DNA from: Osedax fenrisi
Lineage: Eukaryota > Annelida > Polychaeta > Sabellida > Siboglinidae
NCBI GenBank assembly: GCA_964019155.1
Contig: OZ025241.1
Location: 84,410,244-84,474,243, forward strand
Direction: 5' to 3'
Length of the DNA: 64,000 nucleotides
Shown: positions 48,790 to 61,860 of the stretch, piece by piece
Layout of the letters: the number at the start of each line of letters is the position of its first letter
Numbering within the stretch: the first letter of the stretch is position 1
Program-made: the position numbers and the translations under genes
The notes under the pieces: model-generated
Seen by the model: the letters and a program-made list of their open reading frames with translations, nothing else
Databases searched by the model: none
Told to the model about the DNA's origin: nothing

Positions 48790-50310
48790 TTATACACTTA
48801 TATATATAATAAAATATAATACAGAACAAACAAAAATAAAGTAATAAGTATCACTTTAAAATCTGTAATAATAATAATAAATTATTAATGTTATATTATT
48901 GTATATTTTAAAATTTTATATTAACTATTCTAAAAAATGCTAAGTGATAATTAAATACTAAATATATAAAATAAAGCATAAATCAATATAAAATTATAAA
49001 TTTCAGTAAACAAAGTTGTTTTTCAAAAATATTTTGTTTATTTTATTTTTAAAATTGAAACAGATACATATTGTATTATATCATTATTTAATGAATTCCA
49101 TATATTAACTATATTATTATATATTAAATATTATTAATTTTAATTTGTAATTGTAATATCATAATTATGTATTACATTTAATTTTTACAATTACTTCTAG
49201 TTCCACAATTATTCGAAATATTAAGAATATCAGCTATAATTATATCTGTATAATTATTTGAAATTAAAAAAAATTAATTTAGATCTATTTTCATTCTTCT
49301 AATTTCAAATGATTCTAATTTAAAATATTACAGTATTCTCTTTATATGATTATAATTAATATTTTTTGATATTGTATATCCCATATATAACATTGCGAGC
49401 ATGCATCTTGAAATTAATATTATAATAAATTGTCGTTGCACTCTTTAAATTTTGTCTATAAGACTATGCAATTGACTAACCTTTGAAAAAGGTAAACAAA
49501 TTATAGATGTATATTCTAAAATGGGTATGCAATAAATTGTATATGTATACTATAGTGGGGATTTTGTAGTAATTCATCTACAAATTTAATTAAAAGAAAA
49601 ATAAGCTTTTTTACAAATATAATCATATGTTTATTATATAATATATGTTAATCTTAAATATTATTTCTAAATCTTTATAAAATGTAACGTTTTCTAATTG
49701 AATATTAATAATAAAATATTTAGTTTGAATAAATTTCCCTAAATTTATAACCGCACATATTGATAATGAAATATTTAATTTCCATTTATTTGCACATTGT
49801 GAAAATAAATTCAAATTATTTATTAAAGAGATATTTCAATCTCAGATGTATAAGAACAATATATTTTTATATCATCGGTATATAAATCAATATGAATAAT
49901 TGATGAGAATATAGTAGGAATATCATTAATATATAATAAATATACAATTGGACCACCAACCGATCCTTGTGGTAATCCATATTTTACAATATAACTATTG
50001 ATTATTATGACTATGATTATTATTTACTATTCAAAATAATTTTCAACCTGTGTAATTTGAGATCTATTCGATAACAAATTATAAAACCATTATGTTATTT
50101 TATTATAGATATTATAGATATACCTTATGATTTTAATTTATATAATAGTTTTCCATGAGAAACAATATCTAAAGCTTTTGCAAAATCAATATATATTATA
50201 TCTACACATTTTTTATTATTCAAATCATTATACCAACATTTTAATTTTTTTATAATTATAATTCTGATGAATTTCCTTTAATAAAATGTACTGATAATTT
50301 GATAAAATAT
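48790..50310 (-). pseudogene. Decayed 3' half of a LINE like the one at 1-2640
   Basis: In reverse: DIIYIDFAKALDIVSHGKL, then QGSV-GPIVYLLYINDIP, YTDDIKIYCSY (YTDD for FADD), a region matching VNKWQLNISLS as CANKWKLNISLS, and NVTFYKDLEIIF, all mirroring the first LINE, with many stops and shifts. The 3' end (48830-49020) matches that element's stop region and its AAGTGATACTTATTAC-type tail unit. Confidence 0.82.
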
Positions 50311-50763
50311 TAGATTTTAAATAAAAAAGTATGTGTATAGAAATAATATATTCTAATATATTACACATTACACATGTTATTGAAATAAACTTATAGTTAA
50401 TGTGTATTCATTTATATTTTTTTATATTAATTGTTTTCTAATGTTAGTATAGGAAAAATTATATTATGGAATTTTAAATGTCACAAATAAAACTGCAATA
50501 TAATTATAGTAAATTATTATTATTTAAGTTATTAATTTATTTAAATATGTATTTAATTATATATATAGTATATTACTTAAAATATAGTTAATACAGTGTT
50601 CTATCACTTATAAATTAGTTTTCCTTATTCATTATACATCTTCCATTATTTTCTATCTCCCTTAAATCGATATATTATATATTATATATACTTGGTTATG
50701 GATATAATTCATTATACATACAATATTAACGTATACAAGCATACACGTATACATATATATAAT

Positions 50764-52256
50764 TGACCCATTACCACTCGTTGTTTTTAAGAAAATTGTC
50801 CCTATAACTGAAAATGCAATACTTTACTTGATCGCTCAATCACTTGACGATGGAATCATGGTCAGTTCCTTGAAATATGCCATTATTAAGCCCATCCTAA
50901 ACAAATCGTATCTTGATCCAGATGTATTGACCAATTACCGACCGATCTCACAACTTCCAATATTAAGTAAAATCATGAAACGTGTGGTCAGTCGTCAGCT
51001 CATCAATTACCTTGAAAATAACAATCTGCTTGATTACTTTCAAAGTGCTTATAGAAAATCTTTCTCTACTGAGACTGCCCTCACATATGTCACTGACCTG
51101 ATTCATAACTCGCTTGATACGTCTAATTGCGTACAACTACTCCTGATTGACCTTTCTAGTGCATTTGACATTCTCAACCATTCGATCCTAATTAACCGTA
51201 TCATCGAACTTGGTATTGAAGGTTCCCCCCTTAAGTGGCTGATGTCGTTCATCACTGATCGAACTTCGTCTGTTAAAATCAATGACTTCATATCACCTCC
51301 CACCAATATGCTTAAATATGCTTAAAGGGGTCCCTCAGGGATCAGTTCTTGGGCCACTTATCTTCTCTATATACTTACGTCCTATCTCTAATATTATTCG
51401 ATAATACCCTAATATCTATTACCACATATATGCTATTGACATTCAACTACTACTGAAACTGCCCATTGACTCTATGAACTCTAACTCTGAGCTGTCAGAT
51501 TGTACCTCTGAGATCAATTACTGGTTACTAACTAATGACCTCTTAGTCAATACTTCCGAAACTGAACTTCTTAACATCTCCAAGGACCTGTCACTTTCCC
51601 TACTCTGTCAATTGACGGTATAATTATTAAACCTTCTGAATCTGTGCGCAATATTGGTGTTTTAATTGATAGTACTCTATAATACGGTGCTCATATAAAT
51701 GCAATCTCTATATCCGCTAATCTCTATTTGAGTAAATTCGTCACATTAGAAACTATTGTTCGCCCAACATCACTAAGCGCCTTCTCAATGCCCTAGTATT
51801 ATCTCGAATAGACTATTGCTGTTCTCTATTCTACGAATTAAGAACTCTGAAGTTATTAAAGTTGACCGAATTATTCGCTCATCCGTAAGATTAGTTCATA
51901 GGCTTAAGCGACTGGATCATGCTTTAACTGACACCCACCAATGCAATATGAAATGGCTATCGTTTAGAAAACGGTGCCAATTTAGGCTTCTCTGCTTAAC
52001 ACATAACACACTATTCCTAGGCAGACCTGCATACTTACGTGTATTGCTCACTCGTCGCAACATCCTCCCACATCTGCGCTCGTCTGATGCCACACTACTT
52101 GACTTACCTGTTACTCGTAACGTGATGCGTTCTCGCTCCTTTACAATCATGGCTCCTACTACATGGAACATGTTGCCTTACCGCCTACAAAGATTGAAGT
52201 CGCCTCACGTATTTGCTAATAGTCTCAAATACTATTTAAATTTAAACTTAAAGTAA
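50764..52256 (+). pseudogene. CR1/L2-like LINE reverse transcriptase with shifts
   Basis: DPLPLVVFKK is followed by NYRPISQLPILSK, FQSAYRKSFSTETAL and LLIDLSSAFDILNHSI. A duplication of about 10 bp (ATATGCTTAA twice, 51308-51327) shifts the frame just before GVPQGSVLGPL. The catalytic motif reads YAID (51429-51440) instead of YADD. After further breaks the C-terminal block is open from 51816 (VDRIIRSSVRLVHRL, MAPTTWNMLPYRLQRL) to TAA. Closest relative in the window is the copy at 36529-38440. Confidence 0.85.
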
Positions 52257-52425
52257 CCCTATCCTTGATGTTGATCTGGTTCCATCTCTATTTTTATATA
52301 TTATATTGCTACCTTATTTAATGTTATTGTCTCGTTTTGTTTGTTCGTTCACAACACCAGTGAGGGTAATCTTTCTTTACCATATTTGGTGTATAAATAA
52401 ACCATCCTATCCTATCCTATCCTAT

Positions 52426-52432
<7 letters not shown>
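52257..52432 (+). repeat. LINE 3' end with (CCTAT)n tail
   Basis: The 3' end AATAAACCATCCTATCCTAT carries about five CCTAT units at 52402-52430, then (TA)n. A short tandem tail is the usual end of L2/CR1-like insertions. Confidence 0.75.
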
Positions 52433-52468
<36 letters not shown>

Positions 52469-53208
52469 TCATATTCACATGCATACCAATATTATGTAGT
52501 ACATACCTACATAATTAAATATAATATACAAACAAATGCATGCATTAATAAGTTGATAGTTAATAAAAGCACCTAATTATATACATAGAGTTATGAATCA
52601 TACAATGGTAACATCAAAAATATCCGTCAACTGTTTAAATAAATAAAATCCTGTAAAATAATTCTCGCTGATATCCGTGAGAAATATCTGCCAGATAATC
52701 TGGATACTTTTGTAGTGTGAAGTAAGCTTAAGTCACACTGAAGACTGTTCTAATATGTTATCAATTATGCAGCTAATATCTAGATAAAATACGATACATA
52801 TGCTAATGTTATTCAACATCATATTGTACTTCTTATTAATTCACCTATCTTTAAGCTATAATTCCTAGATTACACTTCATAATTTATTAATTGTCAGCTT
52901 AGACACCTATGGTTAATACTTCGAATATCAACTTTCTGAACGTATATCATGCATACTCGACTTTCTTATCTGTGATTAGTGATGGTGATGTGATATTACA
53001 TTATTATTCAATCATTAACCTTTGCACCGTTATGCAGATTTATGTATGGTCCTAATATGAATACTATATGTATTCTAAATTCCATTACGAAACGTTTATA
53101 TTTTAAACTATTTCTTTAAGTGTATTACAAGTAATCTAGTAATGATATAGTATTATATAGAATATATAAATCAGTTTATTTTTGTAGTGAGATAAATAAT
53201 ACTGATAT

Positions 53209-53272
<64 letters not shown>

Positions 53273-54137
53273 TACGCTGTTTTCACACCGCATGTAAAAT
53301 TGCAATCGTCTCGGACATTCGTTTATGTATATATACAAACTAATTTTAATTGGATTACATTTAAAAGCAATAACCGCGTGTCATGTTTATCTAAAAATAT
53401 CTAGGTAAGATATTTTTAGATAAGCATGATTATCTCAATACTCTCCTGAAGCGTAGGATTATAATGAGCAAATTATAAAATCGGGTGTAATATTAATATA
53501 TAGATGTACAATTATAAATAAATAAAGTGATCGTGCCTATTTTACACTGTTTTTAATATATAGAATGCACTACAGTATAATTAACTTTAGGTTCATTAGT
53601 AATTGCTTAAACATTATATTAAAAAATATTTATATTATGTATAACACATTTGTATATGATTTATTTATATATTACATATTATTATTTAGTTTTATTATTT
53701 CATTTTAATGTGTTTATCATTTTGTGTAATTGGTTTTTTCTTTATATTATATATATATATATATATCAGTCTTACTATGTCATTTATACAGTACAGGCGT
53801 ATTTTTCTCAGATTAGTTACATTATTTATTGATTTTTTTTTCTAATTTATTTTAATTTGGGTTATATTTTATCAAATAAATGTATTATATTTAATACATA
53901 TATAAATATTGCATATATATGTGCTAATTTATTTAGAAAATTGTTGTATCCAATTATTAATAATCTATGTAGAGATATTTCATATGTAATTCATGTATAT
54001 AATAATAATATATAGTTTAGTACGTAAACAACAAATATGAAAGAAAAAATAGATATGAATTGATACCAAAATCGACATGGTACACAAATTAACATTGGAT
54101 TTTCATTTAATAACAAAACGCATTGGTTTATGCATGC

Positions 54138-54174
<37 letters not shown>

Positions 54175-54860
54175 CGCTTTGGGTAAGTGTTGAATTATGA
54201 ATATAAAGTCATATGTTTATGTATTTAGAAAATTAATTTCATTTGTATACTTAATTCTATTCATATATTAATATTAATTTAAAAAAAAATGTATTTAAGA
54301 AATTAAATTATAATATATTTTATTATTTGATCATACTTTTTATTTTAATTATTACATAATATATATTAAATCCCATTATTTCATAATATATTTATTCAAT
54401 TCTAATAATTATTTATTTCAATAAATTATATATATACATTTACTATTTATGCATTGATATGTATATGTATGTTTATATATAATATATACAATATGTCTAC
54501 ATACATACACAATAAAATACATATATGGTATACATATTTGAATATATATATATATATGGTTTGTAGGTATACTAAATCAAAGATAATAAATTACAAGAAG
54601 AAGTAATTATATAACTAAATATTAGAATACAAAATTAAATTAAATAATATTAAAGATAATATTAAAAAAAAGAGAAAATAAATAATAATATTATTAATAC
54701 TCTGATATTATTAAATCAAATTTATGTTTATTAATTGTATTAGTAACGTGGTCTGATGGTATATATATAAATTTAAAATTTATCATTTAAATATTAATAT
54801 ATATAATAAATAATGTATTACTATTATAGGAATCCTATAATAGGATATGGGGATAAGAAT
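52433..54860. other. AT-rich DNA, no gene
   Basis: (TA)n at 53220-53270. A strong hairpin at 53382-53427 has arms TTATCTAAAAATATCT / AGATATTTTTAGATAA within CATG ends, without a matching 8-bp flank. Nothing else recognised. Confidence 0.5.
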
Positions 54861-54992
54861 AATTCAATACATTTAATATGTTGATGCCATTTACAAATCA
54901 ATGTATTTTATTTCAATATTCGATAACTATTACGCTATATTTTATTATTATTGGTTAAATTCCATTGGTTAAATTCTATTGGTTAAATTTCA
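54861..54992. repeat. Dispersed repeat (see 11064) and 16-bp tandem
   Basis: TGATGCCATTTACAAATCAA to TATTACGCTATATTTTATTA matches 11125-11190. It runs into three units of ATTGGTTAAATTC at 16-bp spacing (54951-54991). Confidence 0.55.
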
Positions 54993-54993
54993 A

Positions 54994-55246
54994 CAGTTAT
55001 ATCTATCCGTATTTTTTATATTTTTCCTGTAATAAATGAATGAATTGTTGTACGTTTCTTTTTTACTGTGTATGGGTACAAATATACGTACTACTAAGTG
55101 TTTATTTATGGGTAACATTTTACATTCCACTAGGTGTTTATTTATGGGTAAAAATATACATTCCACTAGGTGTTTATTTATGGGTACAAATATACGTTCC
55201 ACTAGGTGTTATTTATTGGTAAAAATATACGTTCCACTAGGTGTTT
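54994..55246 (+). repeat. Left half of the 36-bp-repeat element hosting LINE-B
   Basis: Starts with the same block as 19280 (ATCCGTATTTTT, TGTAATAAATGAATGAATTG, ACGTTTCTTTTTTA), then five 36-bp units beginning at 55074, 55110, 55146, 55182 and about 55217. LINE-B interrupts the last one after TAGGTGTTT. Confidence 0.87.
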
Positions 55247-55363
55247 CAACAACTTTTAAATTAAAAATTTTTAATTATTTAATTTTAACTTTATTACCTA
55301 TAATCAAGCTAAGTCCAATATTTATTACCATTTACTACCACTAAACTACTTCTACCCCCGATT

Positions 55364-56542
55364 ATGACTGACTCCATCCACACTGACTTCACATGCTCCT
55401 CATGTAACACTATCGCCACGTCACCCACGGAATGTGACCATTGCCGTAAGTGGCTTTGCCAATCATGTTCCAAACTCCCCAAATCTACCCTTAACAAAAT
55501 GACTGCCCTTAAAAAATCTGGTTTCTACTGGTTTTGTACCAACTGTAGAACTGACTCTAGAACGTCCCAACGTAAGATACTATCCAATAGCTCCTCCCAA
55601 ACCTCTCCCATGAGCTCACCTCCCATCTTTAACAATCACTCCCCTGCACATGCACTACCACAACCCACTTTTTCTACATCTTCACCGCTCACCCCACCAC
55701 CCAACCCTTTATCCAAAACTATATCAGAGTCCATACACCAGTCACCCCACAACTCATCCACTGTTCCTACCATCCTTACTATCCCCACTCGCCTATCCCC
55801 TGTTGCCAATAAACGATTACAATCCATCACTTCCATAGCTAAACCCCCCTCGTTTAATAACCTTCACCGTGCATGCATACCTCCCTTACTCCCCCCCAAA
55901 TCTGATAAAATTGCATGGAAAAGAATTAATAACCCCCCCAATACCCCACTTATTAACTTTCTTGTCGGTAAATTACCAACTCATTTTAGACCAGTCCCTA
56001 ATTCATCTTCCACTACCAACCATTACTCACCTAACCACCCATCCTCCTTTTCTGTAGTTATTGAGCATATTAAACCATCCGAAAAATCTCGTGAATTTCT
56101 TCTAGAATTACTCACTTACATCAATGCTCTAAAATCATATAATTTTTCTAATGCAACTGTTATTATTTTCTTTAATACATCAAGTCAGTGTTCCTACTTT
56201 TACTCCAAAATTCCATTCATCCGCAATAACTCAATATACAATCACCTATACATTCGTGCTGAACGATCTATCACTGAGCGAGCACATGGTAGAGTTCTTT
56301 TCCATGCAACAAAATCTAACCTAGCCCCATCTAATGTCAAATGTACCTTCAATGACTACACTAACTCCTTTGAACTTCGTCATTTGACCAACTCCAAGAT
56401 AGACTGGAATAAGAACCCAATTTATATATCAAATGACACATACAATACATGGTCTACATCCTACAATGCATATAGATTAAATACCAATTCACTGAATTCA
56501 TCAATCAGTAATTCTCAGTCATCACATCAATCTTCACAATGA
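55364..56542 (+). CDS. LINE-B ORF1: PHD-like finger protein
   Basis: 392 residues, intact. The amino-terminal finger has Cys 11, 14, 24, 27, 32, 35, 58, 61, a PHD pattern with Cys at the usual His position. A Pro/Ser/Thr-rich linker follows to about residue 220. Then a folded block, SVVIEHIKPSEKS, LYIRAERS, GRVLFHATK, CTFNDYTNSFELRH, KIDWNK, matches LINE-A ORF1 in order and spacing although the proteins are otherwise diverged. The end is a Ser/Gln-rich tail. Presumed to bind the element RNA. It ends CAA TGA CAT, with ORF2 open in the same frame immediately after. Confidence 0.87.
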   Translation: MTDSIHTDFTCSSCNTIATSPTECDHCRKWLCQSCSKLPKSTLNKMTALKKSGFYWFCTNCRTDSRTSQRKILSNSSSQTSPMSSPPIFNNHSPAHALPQPTFSTSSPLTPPPNPLSKTISESIHQSPHNSSTVPTILTIPTRLSPVANKRLQSITSIAKPPSFNNLHRACIPPLLPPKSDKIAWKRINNPPNTPLINFLVGKLPTHFRPVPNSSSTTNHYSPNHPSSFSVVIEHIKPSEKSREFLLELLTYINALKSYNFSNATVIIFFNTSSQCSYFYSKIPFIRNNSIYNHLYIRAERSITERAHGRVLFHATKSNLAPSNVKCTFNDYTNSFELRHLTNSKIDWNKNPIYISNDTYNTWSTSYNAYRLNTNSLNSSISNSQSSHQSSQ

Positions 56543-59425
56543 CATTCAACCACTCGACCTAATTATCTCAGAACAATCTCAATTCCTAGCACCTCAATAG
56601 ATACCACACTATCAATTCCACCATTTATTCACAACACATCACAATCTCAGATTAATGCAGCCATCCTTAATATTTCCTCCATACGCAATAAAGTTGATCA
56701 CACACTTGACCTATTTAATGACCTTCATCTTGATCTTATTTGTCTCACAGAAACGTGGCTTAAGGATAATGATATTGCAATATCTGCATCCCTTAATATT
56801 AACAATCTAAGTTTTGCACAACTTAATAGACTCGGCCCCCATCTTGGTGGTGGTGTTGGCATCCTATATAAGACAAATATTAATCTAATAAACAGTACTG
56901 ATCTCGCACTAGAAAACTCAGAATCATTTTCTTGTACATTTCACCCGGCTAATTCACGTCAATTCACCATCATAGTTATCTATCGTCCACCTCATAAGTC
57001 AATTCCTAAGTGTATCCTTGAATTAGAACACCTCCTGACTACATCCACTGATCATACTATCATTCTCGGTGACCTAAACATCCCAATTAATCTTGACACT
57101 AATTATACCAGGCAATTCAATATATTAATAGACTCATTTAACTTTGTCCAACATATAACATCCCCAACTCACATAGCAGGCAATACACTTGACCTTATAA
57201 TTTCCCATGCACATTCTAACCTCACCAATTCCCACTCAATAAAGAATCTATTTTCTGATCATCATTTAGTATTCTTCCATATTAGCTCACCAAGACCAAC
57301 TCGACCCATTATAAATATTAAATATAGAAAATATAACAATATTGACACCAATACTTTCATCACTGAATTCTCTAAAAAATGTAATAACACACAATTTTCA
57401 AACTCAGTATCAAAATTAGAAACATCTCTATCAAGAACCCTTGACGAACTTGCCCCCATCAAATATAAATATATAACACAACGTCCAAATTGCAAATGGT
57501 TTAATTCTGAACTTTCATCATCAAAACGCAAATTATGACTATATGAAAATTATTGGAGAAAATCTAAATCTCTCAATAATTACAATATATTTATCAAACA
57601 ACGTAGCCTATATAGAACCCTACTCAAGAAGTCTAAGAAATCATACTACAATAATCTATTAAAAGAAGCATCAACTAATTCTAAGAAACTTTTCTCCATT
57701 TCTAACAAGCTACTTGTTAAAATATCACTACGTGTTCTACCAAATGAACCCATAACAACGCTAATAGATACATTTGACCAATATTTCAATACTAAAGTCA
57801 TGAATATAATTAAATCACTCCCTACACCACTCAATGAACCATATAATCTACCTCTATATTCCCTTTCCTCCTTCACATTACCATCAAATACTACCATTGA
57901 AAAACTCCTCAGTGCAGTAAATACATCTTCCGAACTAGATCCAATTCCTCATTCTATATTAAATAAGTACCACATTTATCTAGCATCTTATTACCAAGAA
58001 ATAATAGAAAACTCACTCACCTCAGGCATTTTTCCAATCTACATGAAAACAGCATATGTTACACCCATCATAAAAAAACCAAACCTTGACAAATCAATCC
58101 TCTCCAACTACCGACCAATCTCCAACTTATCAACGCTCTCCAAAACCCTAGAACGAGTTGTTGTTCGTCAATTAAATTCGTATCTCCATGAAAATCATAT
58201 ATTAAACCCATATCAGAGTGCCTATACCAAGCACAAAATTACTGAAACTGCAATGATACATATCCTTAATCACATTCACCTATCTGCTGCATCACCACAT
58301 GGTTCAGTGGTCATTCTCCTTGATTTATCAGCTGCATTCGACACTCTTGACCATATTATCCTTATAAATCGACTAACTTCTATCGGAATCTCTGGTACTG
58401 AACTTGATTGGTTCATCTCATACCTAACTGATCGTTTTTACCAAATTAGTATAAACTCACTAATCTCTAAACCTCGTAAAGTTACTCATGGAGTACCTCA
58501 AGAATCGGTCCTTGGTCCACTCCTATTCAATATCTACCTACTTCCCTTATTTAGCATTATTGACAAATACCCCACTATAGACTATCACTCGTATGCTGAT
58601 GATATACAGTTACACTGTAGATTGATAGACCCTAACAACGACATAAATGTACTTAACAACTGCATTACTGATATACATAACTGGCTCACCAACAACTCAT
58701 TATCACTAATCTGTCTTAAAACTGAATCAATGCATATTAAAACATCTACCACCATATTCATTCCACCACAAATTACCATTAACAATCTGAGTATTTCTTA
58801 TGCTAATAAAATAAAAAATCTTTGTATATTAATCGACCCAACACTACAATTCAACATCCAGACTAAATCATTATCACAGTCAATTAACTACATACTACAC
58901 AACTTACGAACAATAAGACCCTTCATTAATTTTAATACTGCAAAACACCTCGCTACATCCCTCATTCTCCCCCGCCTCGATTACTGTAATTCATGTCTCT
59001 ATGCCTCCTCACAATCTATAATAAATAAACTCCAACGTCTTCAGAATTCAGTCATCAGATTCATATTCAACATAACTAAATATTCCAGACAACATATATC
59101 CCCTTTGAGAACCAAATTACATTGGCTGCCAATAAAATCCCGTATAATTTACAAAATTGCACTCACCATACATTTAGCTACACATCATAACACACCATAC
59201 TATCTTGCCAACTTACTAACTCCCAACACAACTATTTACGAACAAAGACACATAAACAAATTCAAATTAAAAACTCCAGTTCTATTACATTTAACATCTT
59301 CCCAACATAAATCTTTCTCCATCCATGCTCCAAAAATCTGGAATGATCTACCTCACCATATCCGATCAATTGACTCAACTGTAACATTCAAATCAAAGCT
59401 CAAAACATACCTTTTTGCCCAATAA
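56543..59425 (+). pseudogene. LINE-B ORF2: APE endonuclease + reverse transcriptase, one internal stop
   Basis: Open in the ORF1 frame from the codon after the ORF1 TGA. The endonuclease has NISSIRNK, LTETWL, IYRPP, GDLNIPI and SDHHLVFF. A TGA (57536-57538, after SSSKRKL) is the only break. The RT follows: NYRPISNLSTLSK, LLDLSAAFDTLDHI, HGVPQESVLGPLLFNIYL (Glu replaces the usual Gly), SYADDIQLHC, then LILPRLDYCNSCLY and KIWNDLPHHIRS to TAA. No ATG occurs in this frame between the ORF1 stop and the end of the endonuclease, so standard initiation of ORF2 is not obvious. Confidence 0.88.
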
Positions 59426-59498
59426 TATATTGAAAGCACGTCCGAAAACTTCAATAAAGAAGTTGATGGAAGTGCCTAAACCAATTAGGTAAGGTAGG

Positions 59499-59668
59499 TA
59501 GGTGTTTATTTATGGGTAAAATTATACGTTCCAATATTGATTTTTTATATGTAAAAAGAAACCGTTTATCTGCTCACAAACTACCTATAATTCTACCACC
59601 TAATGGAACATATTTTTTGACCTATAATATTACGTTTCGGCAACTAGTTTATGGTTGCTTGGGCTGGG
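59499..59668 (+). repeat. Right half of the 36-bp-repeat element hosting LINE-B
   Basis: One unit (TTATGGGTAAAATTATACGT), then GATTTTTTATATGTAAAAAG, CTGCTCACAAACTACCTATA, CACCTAATGGAACATATT and GGCAACTAGTTTATGGTTGC, the same order as 24376-24555. Confidence 0.87.
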
Positions 59669-59689
59669 TAGGTATATAAAGATATTAAG

Positions 59690-60460
59690 TAGTATATAGA
59701 TAATTGCGAGATATGTCAAGTATCGAAGGGAGGGGTATATATCCTAGAATAGAGATGGGATATTTAGGTGAGACTAGACCATTCGATTTAGTATTTATAT
59801 GATTCGTAAATATTTATAAATCCTCAGATGGAAGGTAGAGTATATTAGTTATGAAATATGCCTATACTAAGTTTACAAGATATATTCAGGAGACTCCAAG
59901 AGATTACATACCGACCAAGGTCGTAATTTTCAAGCATATTTTTAATCATAGTATACTCTGGGCCTATAGGCCGAATCCTTATCATCCAGTATATAATGGA
60001 CAATGCGAACGCATGCATACATACATTATTAATTTATTGAGAGGTTTGTGCAATGAAGAAAAGTCTAAATGGCTTATTCATGCGTATAATATTATGCTCC
60101 ATGGGTCGACAGGGTGTTTGTTAATGTTTGGACTTGAAGAACAATTACCAATTGATTAAAGATTAGAGAAGTGTGGGAGAGGCATCAATTGTATTGGTTA
60201 TGGGAGACGAAGAAGATAATGGGATAAATCTTCAGTAAGGTCAAACATAGAATTGAATTAACTAGAAAAAAAATAAATGATGAAAAGTAAGAAAATTAAT
60301 TAGAGGATGAGACTATAGTCATAATAAAAAAACGTATATTGGGAAGACGGAAATTAGAAAATATTTGTGGTGAGGTAAAATGGGAAGTATAAGGTAGAGT
60401 TAAAAGTTATTCTGCCTATACAATTAAATGTAGTCTGACAATTAGGATGAAAAATAGGAT
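59690..60460 (+). pseudogene. Ty3-type LTR retrotransposon integrase relic
   Basis: In shifting frames: NCEICQVSKG (end of the HHCC zinc finger), RPFDLVFI and KSSDGR (start of the integrase core), DQGRNFQ around 59917-59935 (second catalytic Asp region), then an open stretch RPNPYHPVYNGQCERMH with the catalytic-Glu block, AYNIMLHGSTGC and FGLEEQLPID ending at 60159. Farther on, DETIVIIKKRILG resembles the post-core region. Stops and shifts throughout; no LTR or RT was found nearby, so only this pol piece remains. Confidence 0.72.
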
Positions 60461-60469
60461 AACTTTGAG

Positions 60470-60530
60470 AGTAATTAAGTATTAATGTTTAGTTATTGTT
60501 ATGATTTAGGGTTGTTATGTTATGTGATAG

Positions 60531-60570
<40 letters not shown>

Positions 60571-60863
60571 GGTAGTAATTTTGTATAAAAAAAAATGTAA
60601 GAAAATGTATAACCAGACATTATTTCAAATAGTCACTATTTTCTTTGGTAGTGGGATGGGTGTAGTTATGTATATTATACAAGTGTGTGTACTGCAGCTT
60701 ATCATATGCATTCCTGACTTCCATTATTTATATGCTTGAGTGATTTTATCAAATACATAAAATCAATAATGAAAAAGTCACTTCTAAACATACAGTCAGT
60801 ACTGCAACATATATTATAATATTATATCTTAATAATAAATATATTATAAAACAAGCATATAGC

Positions 60864-60941
<78 letters not shown>

Positions 60942-60945
60942 CTAT
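60470..60945. other. AT-rich spacer with (TA)n
   Basis: (TA)n at 60533-60565 and 60868-60941; nothing coding recognised. Confidence 0.5.
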
Positions 60946-60949
60946 ATTG

Positions 60950-61860
60950 GGGTGTAACGGAAATGTCTGAAATGACACAGTTTGCATATTCCTACTGCCG
61001 CTCTTTATACTATTATTTGGGGGTTAAGCTCTGCATTCCATTTCAACTTTCCTTACTCTCTTGCTTTGGCTCCCCGTGCCACACCCTGGTAACCACTTCG
61101 GCAAGTGGGCTAAACTTGTAAGAGGGGACTAGGAGAGGAGATAGGCGCCACCTAGTCTATAAGTCTACAGAAAAAATCAATCAACTAAATTACATCACAA
61201 CAACAACGAAATACCATGCTGGATCGGTCGCGCCCCGGAAAAACAACGACCGCGCTTTTCATCGATGAAAACCAGGATGGAAGTGTAAAGTTAACTACTG
61301 GCAAATTAGAATTAGAACAACCATTTTACAACATCAAATTATCTAATGCAATAACCACTATCGGAACATGGAATGTACGAACATTAATAAGATGCGGCAA
61401 AATAAATGAACGATACAAATGGAACATAATAGGCCTCTCTGAGACAAGGTTAACTGGATCAGGTGAGATATTAACAGAGGCTGGCCATAAATTATACTAC
61501 AGCGGACAGAGCAAACACTTTGAAGGATAACCATTCAATAGTATAACCATGATGTTAGGAACTTACGAACCTCTACTAAAAACGATAAAGCGTCGCAAAC
61601 TGAAGTAGTTTGTCCATGTATCCAGACACGACAACCTGTGCAAAACTATAATGCAAGGTTCTGTTGAAGGAACTCGAAAACAAGGACGACCCAAATCTCA
61701 ATGGATTTATAACATTGCTAAATGGACTAAACATGATATAAACGATATAATACAAGATGTGCACAAAAGATATGGCTGGAGAAAACGTGTTGCTGATGCC
61801 TCTTTGATTGATTTCCCCTACGATTTACGAGTCACGGGATAACAAAAAAAAATATGAAAT
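60950..61860 (+). mobile_element. RTE-like element with internal deletion (endonuclease start joined to RT end)
   Basis: A GC-richer leader (60950-61215) precedes ATG 61216. The first ORF (104 codons) gives the endonuclease start: TTIGTWNVRTLIRCGKIN, IIGLSETRLTGSG, YYSGQSKHFEG, then a stop at 61528-61530. Directly after, without any RT palm, comes the C-terminal region of such a protein: LLKTIKRRKLK-FVHVSRHDN, GSVEGTRKQGRPKSQWIYNI, YGWRKRVADAS, ending TAA at 61840. Everything between endonuclease residue ~60 and the RT tail is missing. The result has both ends of a LINE but no enzyme, like a non-autonomous derivative. Confidence 0.75.

Larger units (their letters stand above)
55247..59498 (+). 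mobile_element. LINE-B: full-length CR1/L2-like retrotransposon
   Basis: About 4.25 kb: 117-bp leader, ORF1 (55364-56542), ORF2 in the same frame (56543-59425), and a 70-bp 3' end finishing GGTAAGGTAGG. TAGGTGTTT is present at both borders (55238-55246 and 59499-59507), a 9-bp target duplication. Both flanks are the 36-bp-repeat element, as for LINE-A. Confidence 0.87.

Noticed and set aside
51429..51440. YAID as a functional variant of the RT YADD site
   Set aside because: The copy carries several frameshifts, so loss of the catalytic Asp is simply decay.
46243..57538. UGA reassigned to Trp in this genome (TGA at the conserved Trp of the RTE; TGA in LINE ORFs)
   Set aside because: The hAT transposase and GPCR exons encode Trp with TGG and have no in-frame TGA, and TAA and TAG lesions occur in the retroelements too.
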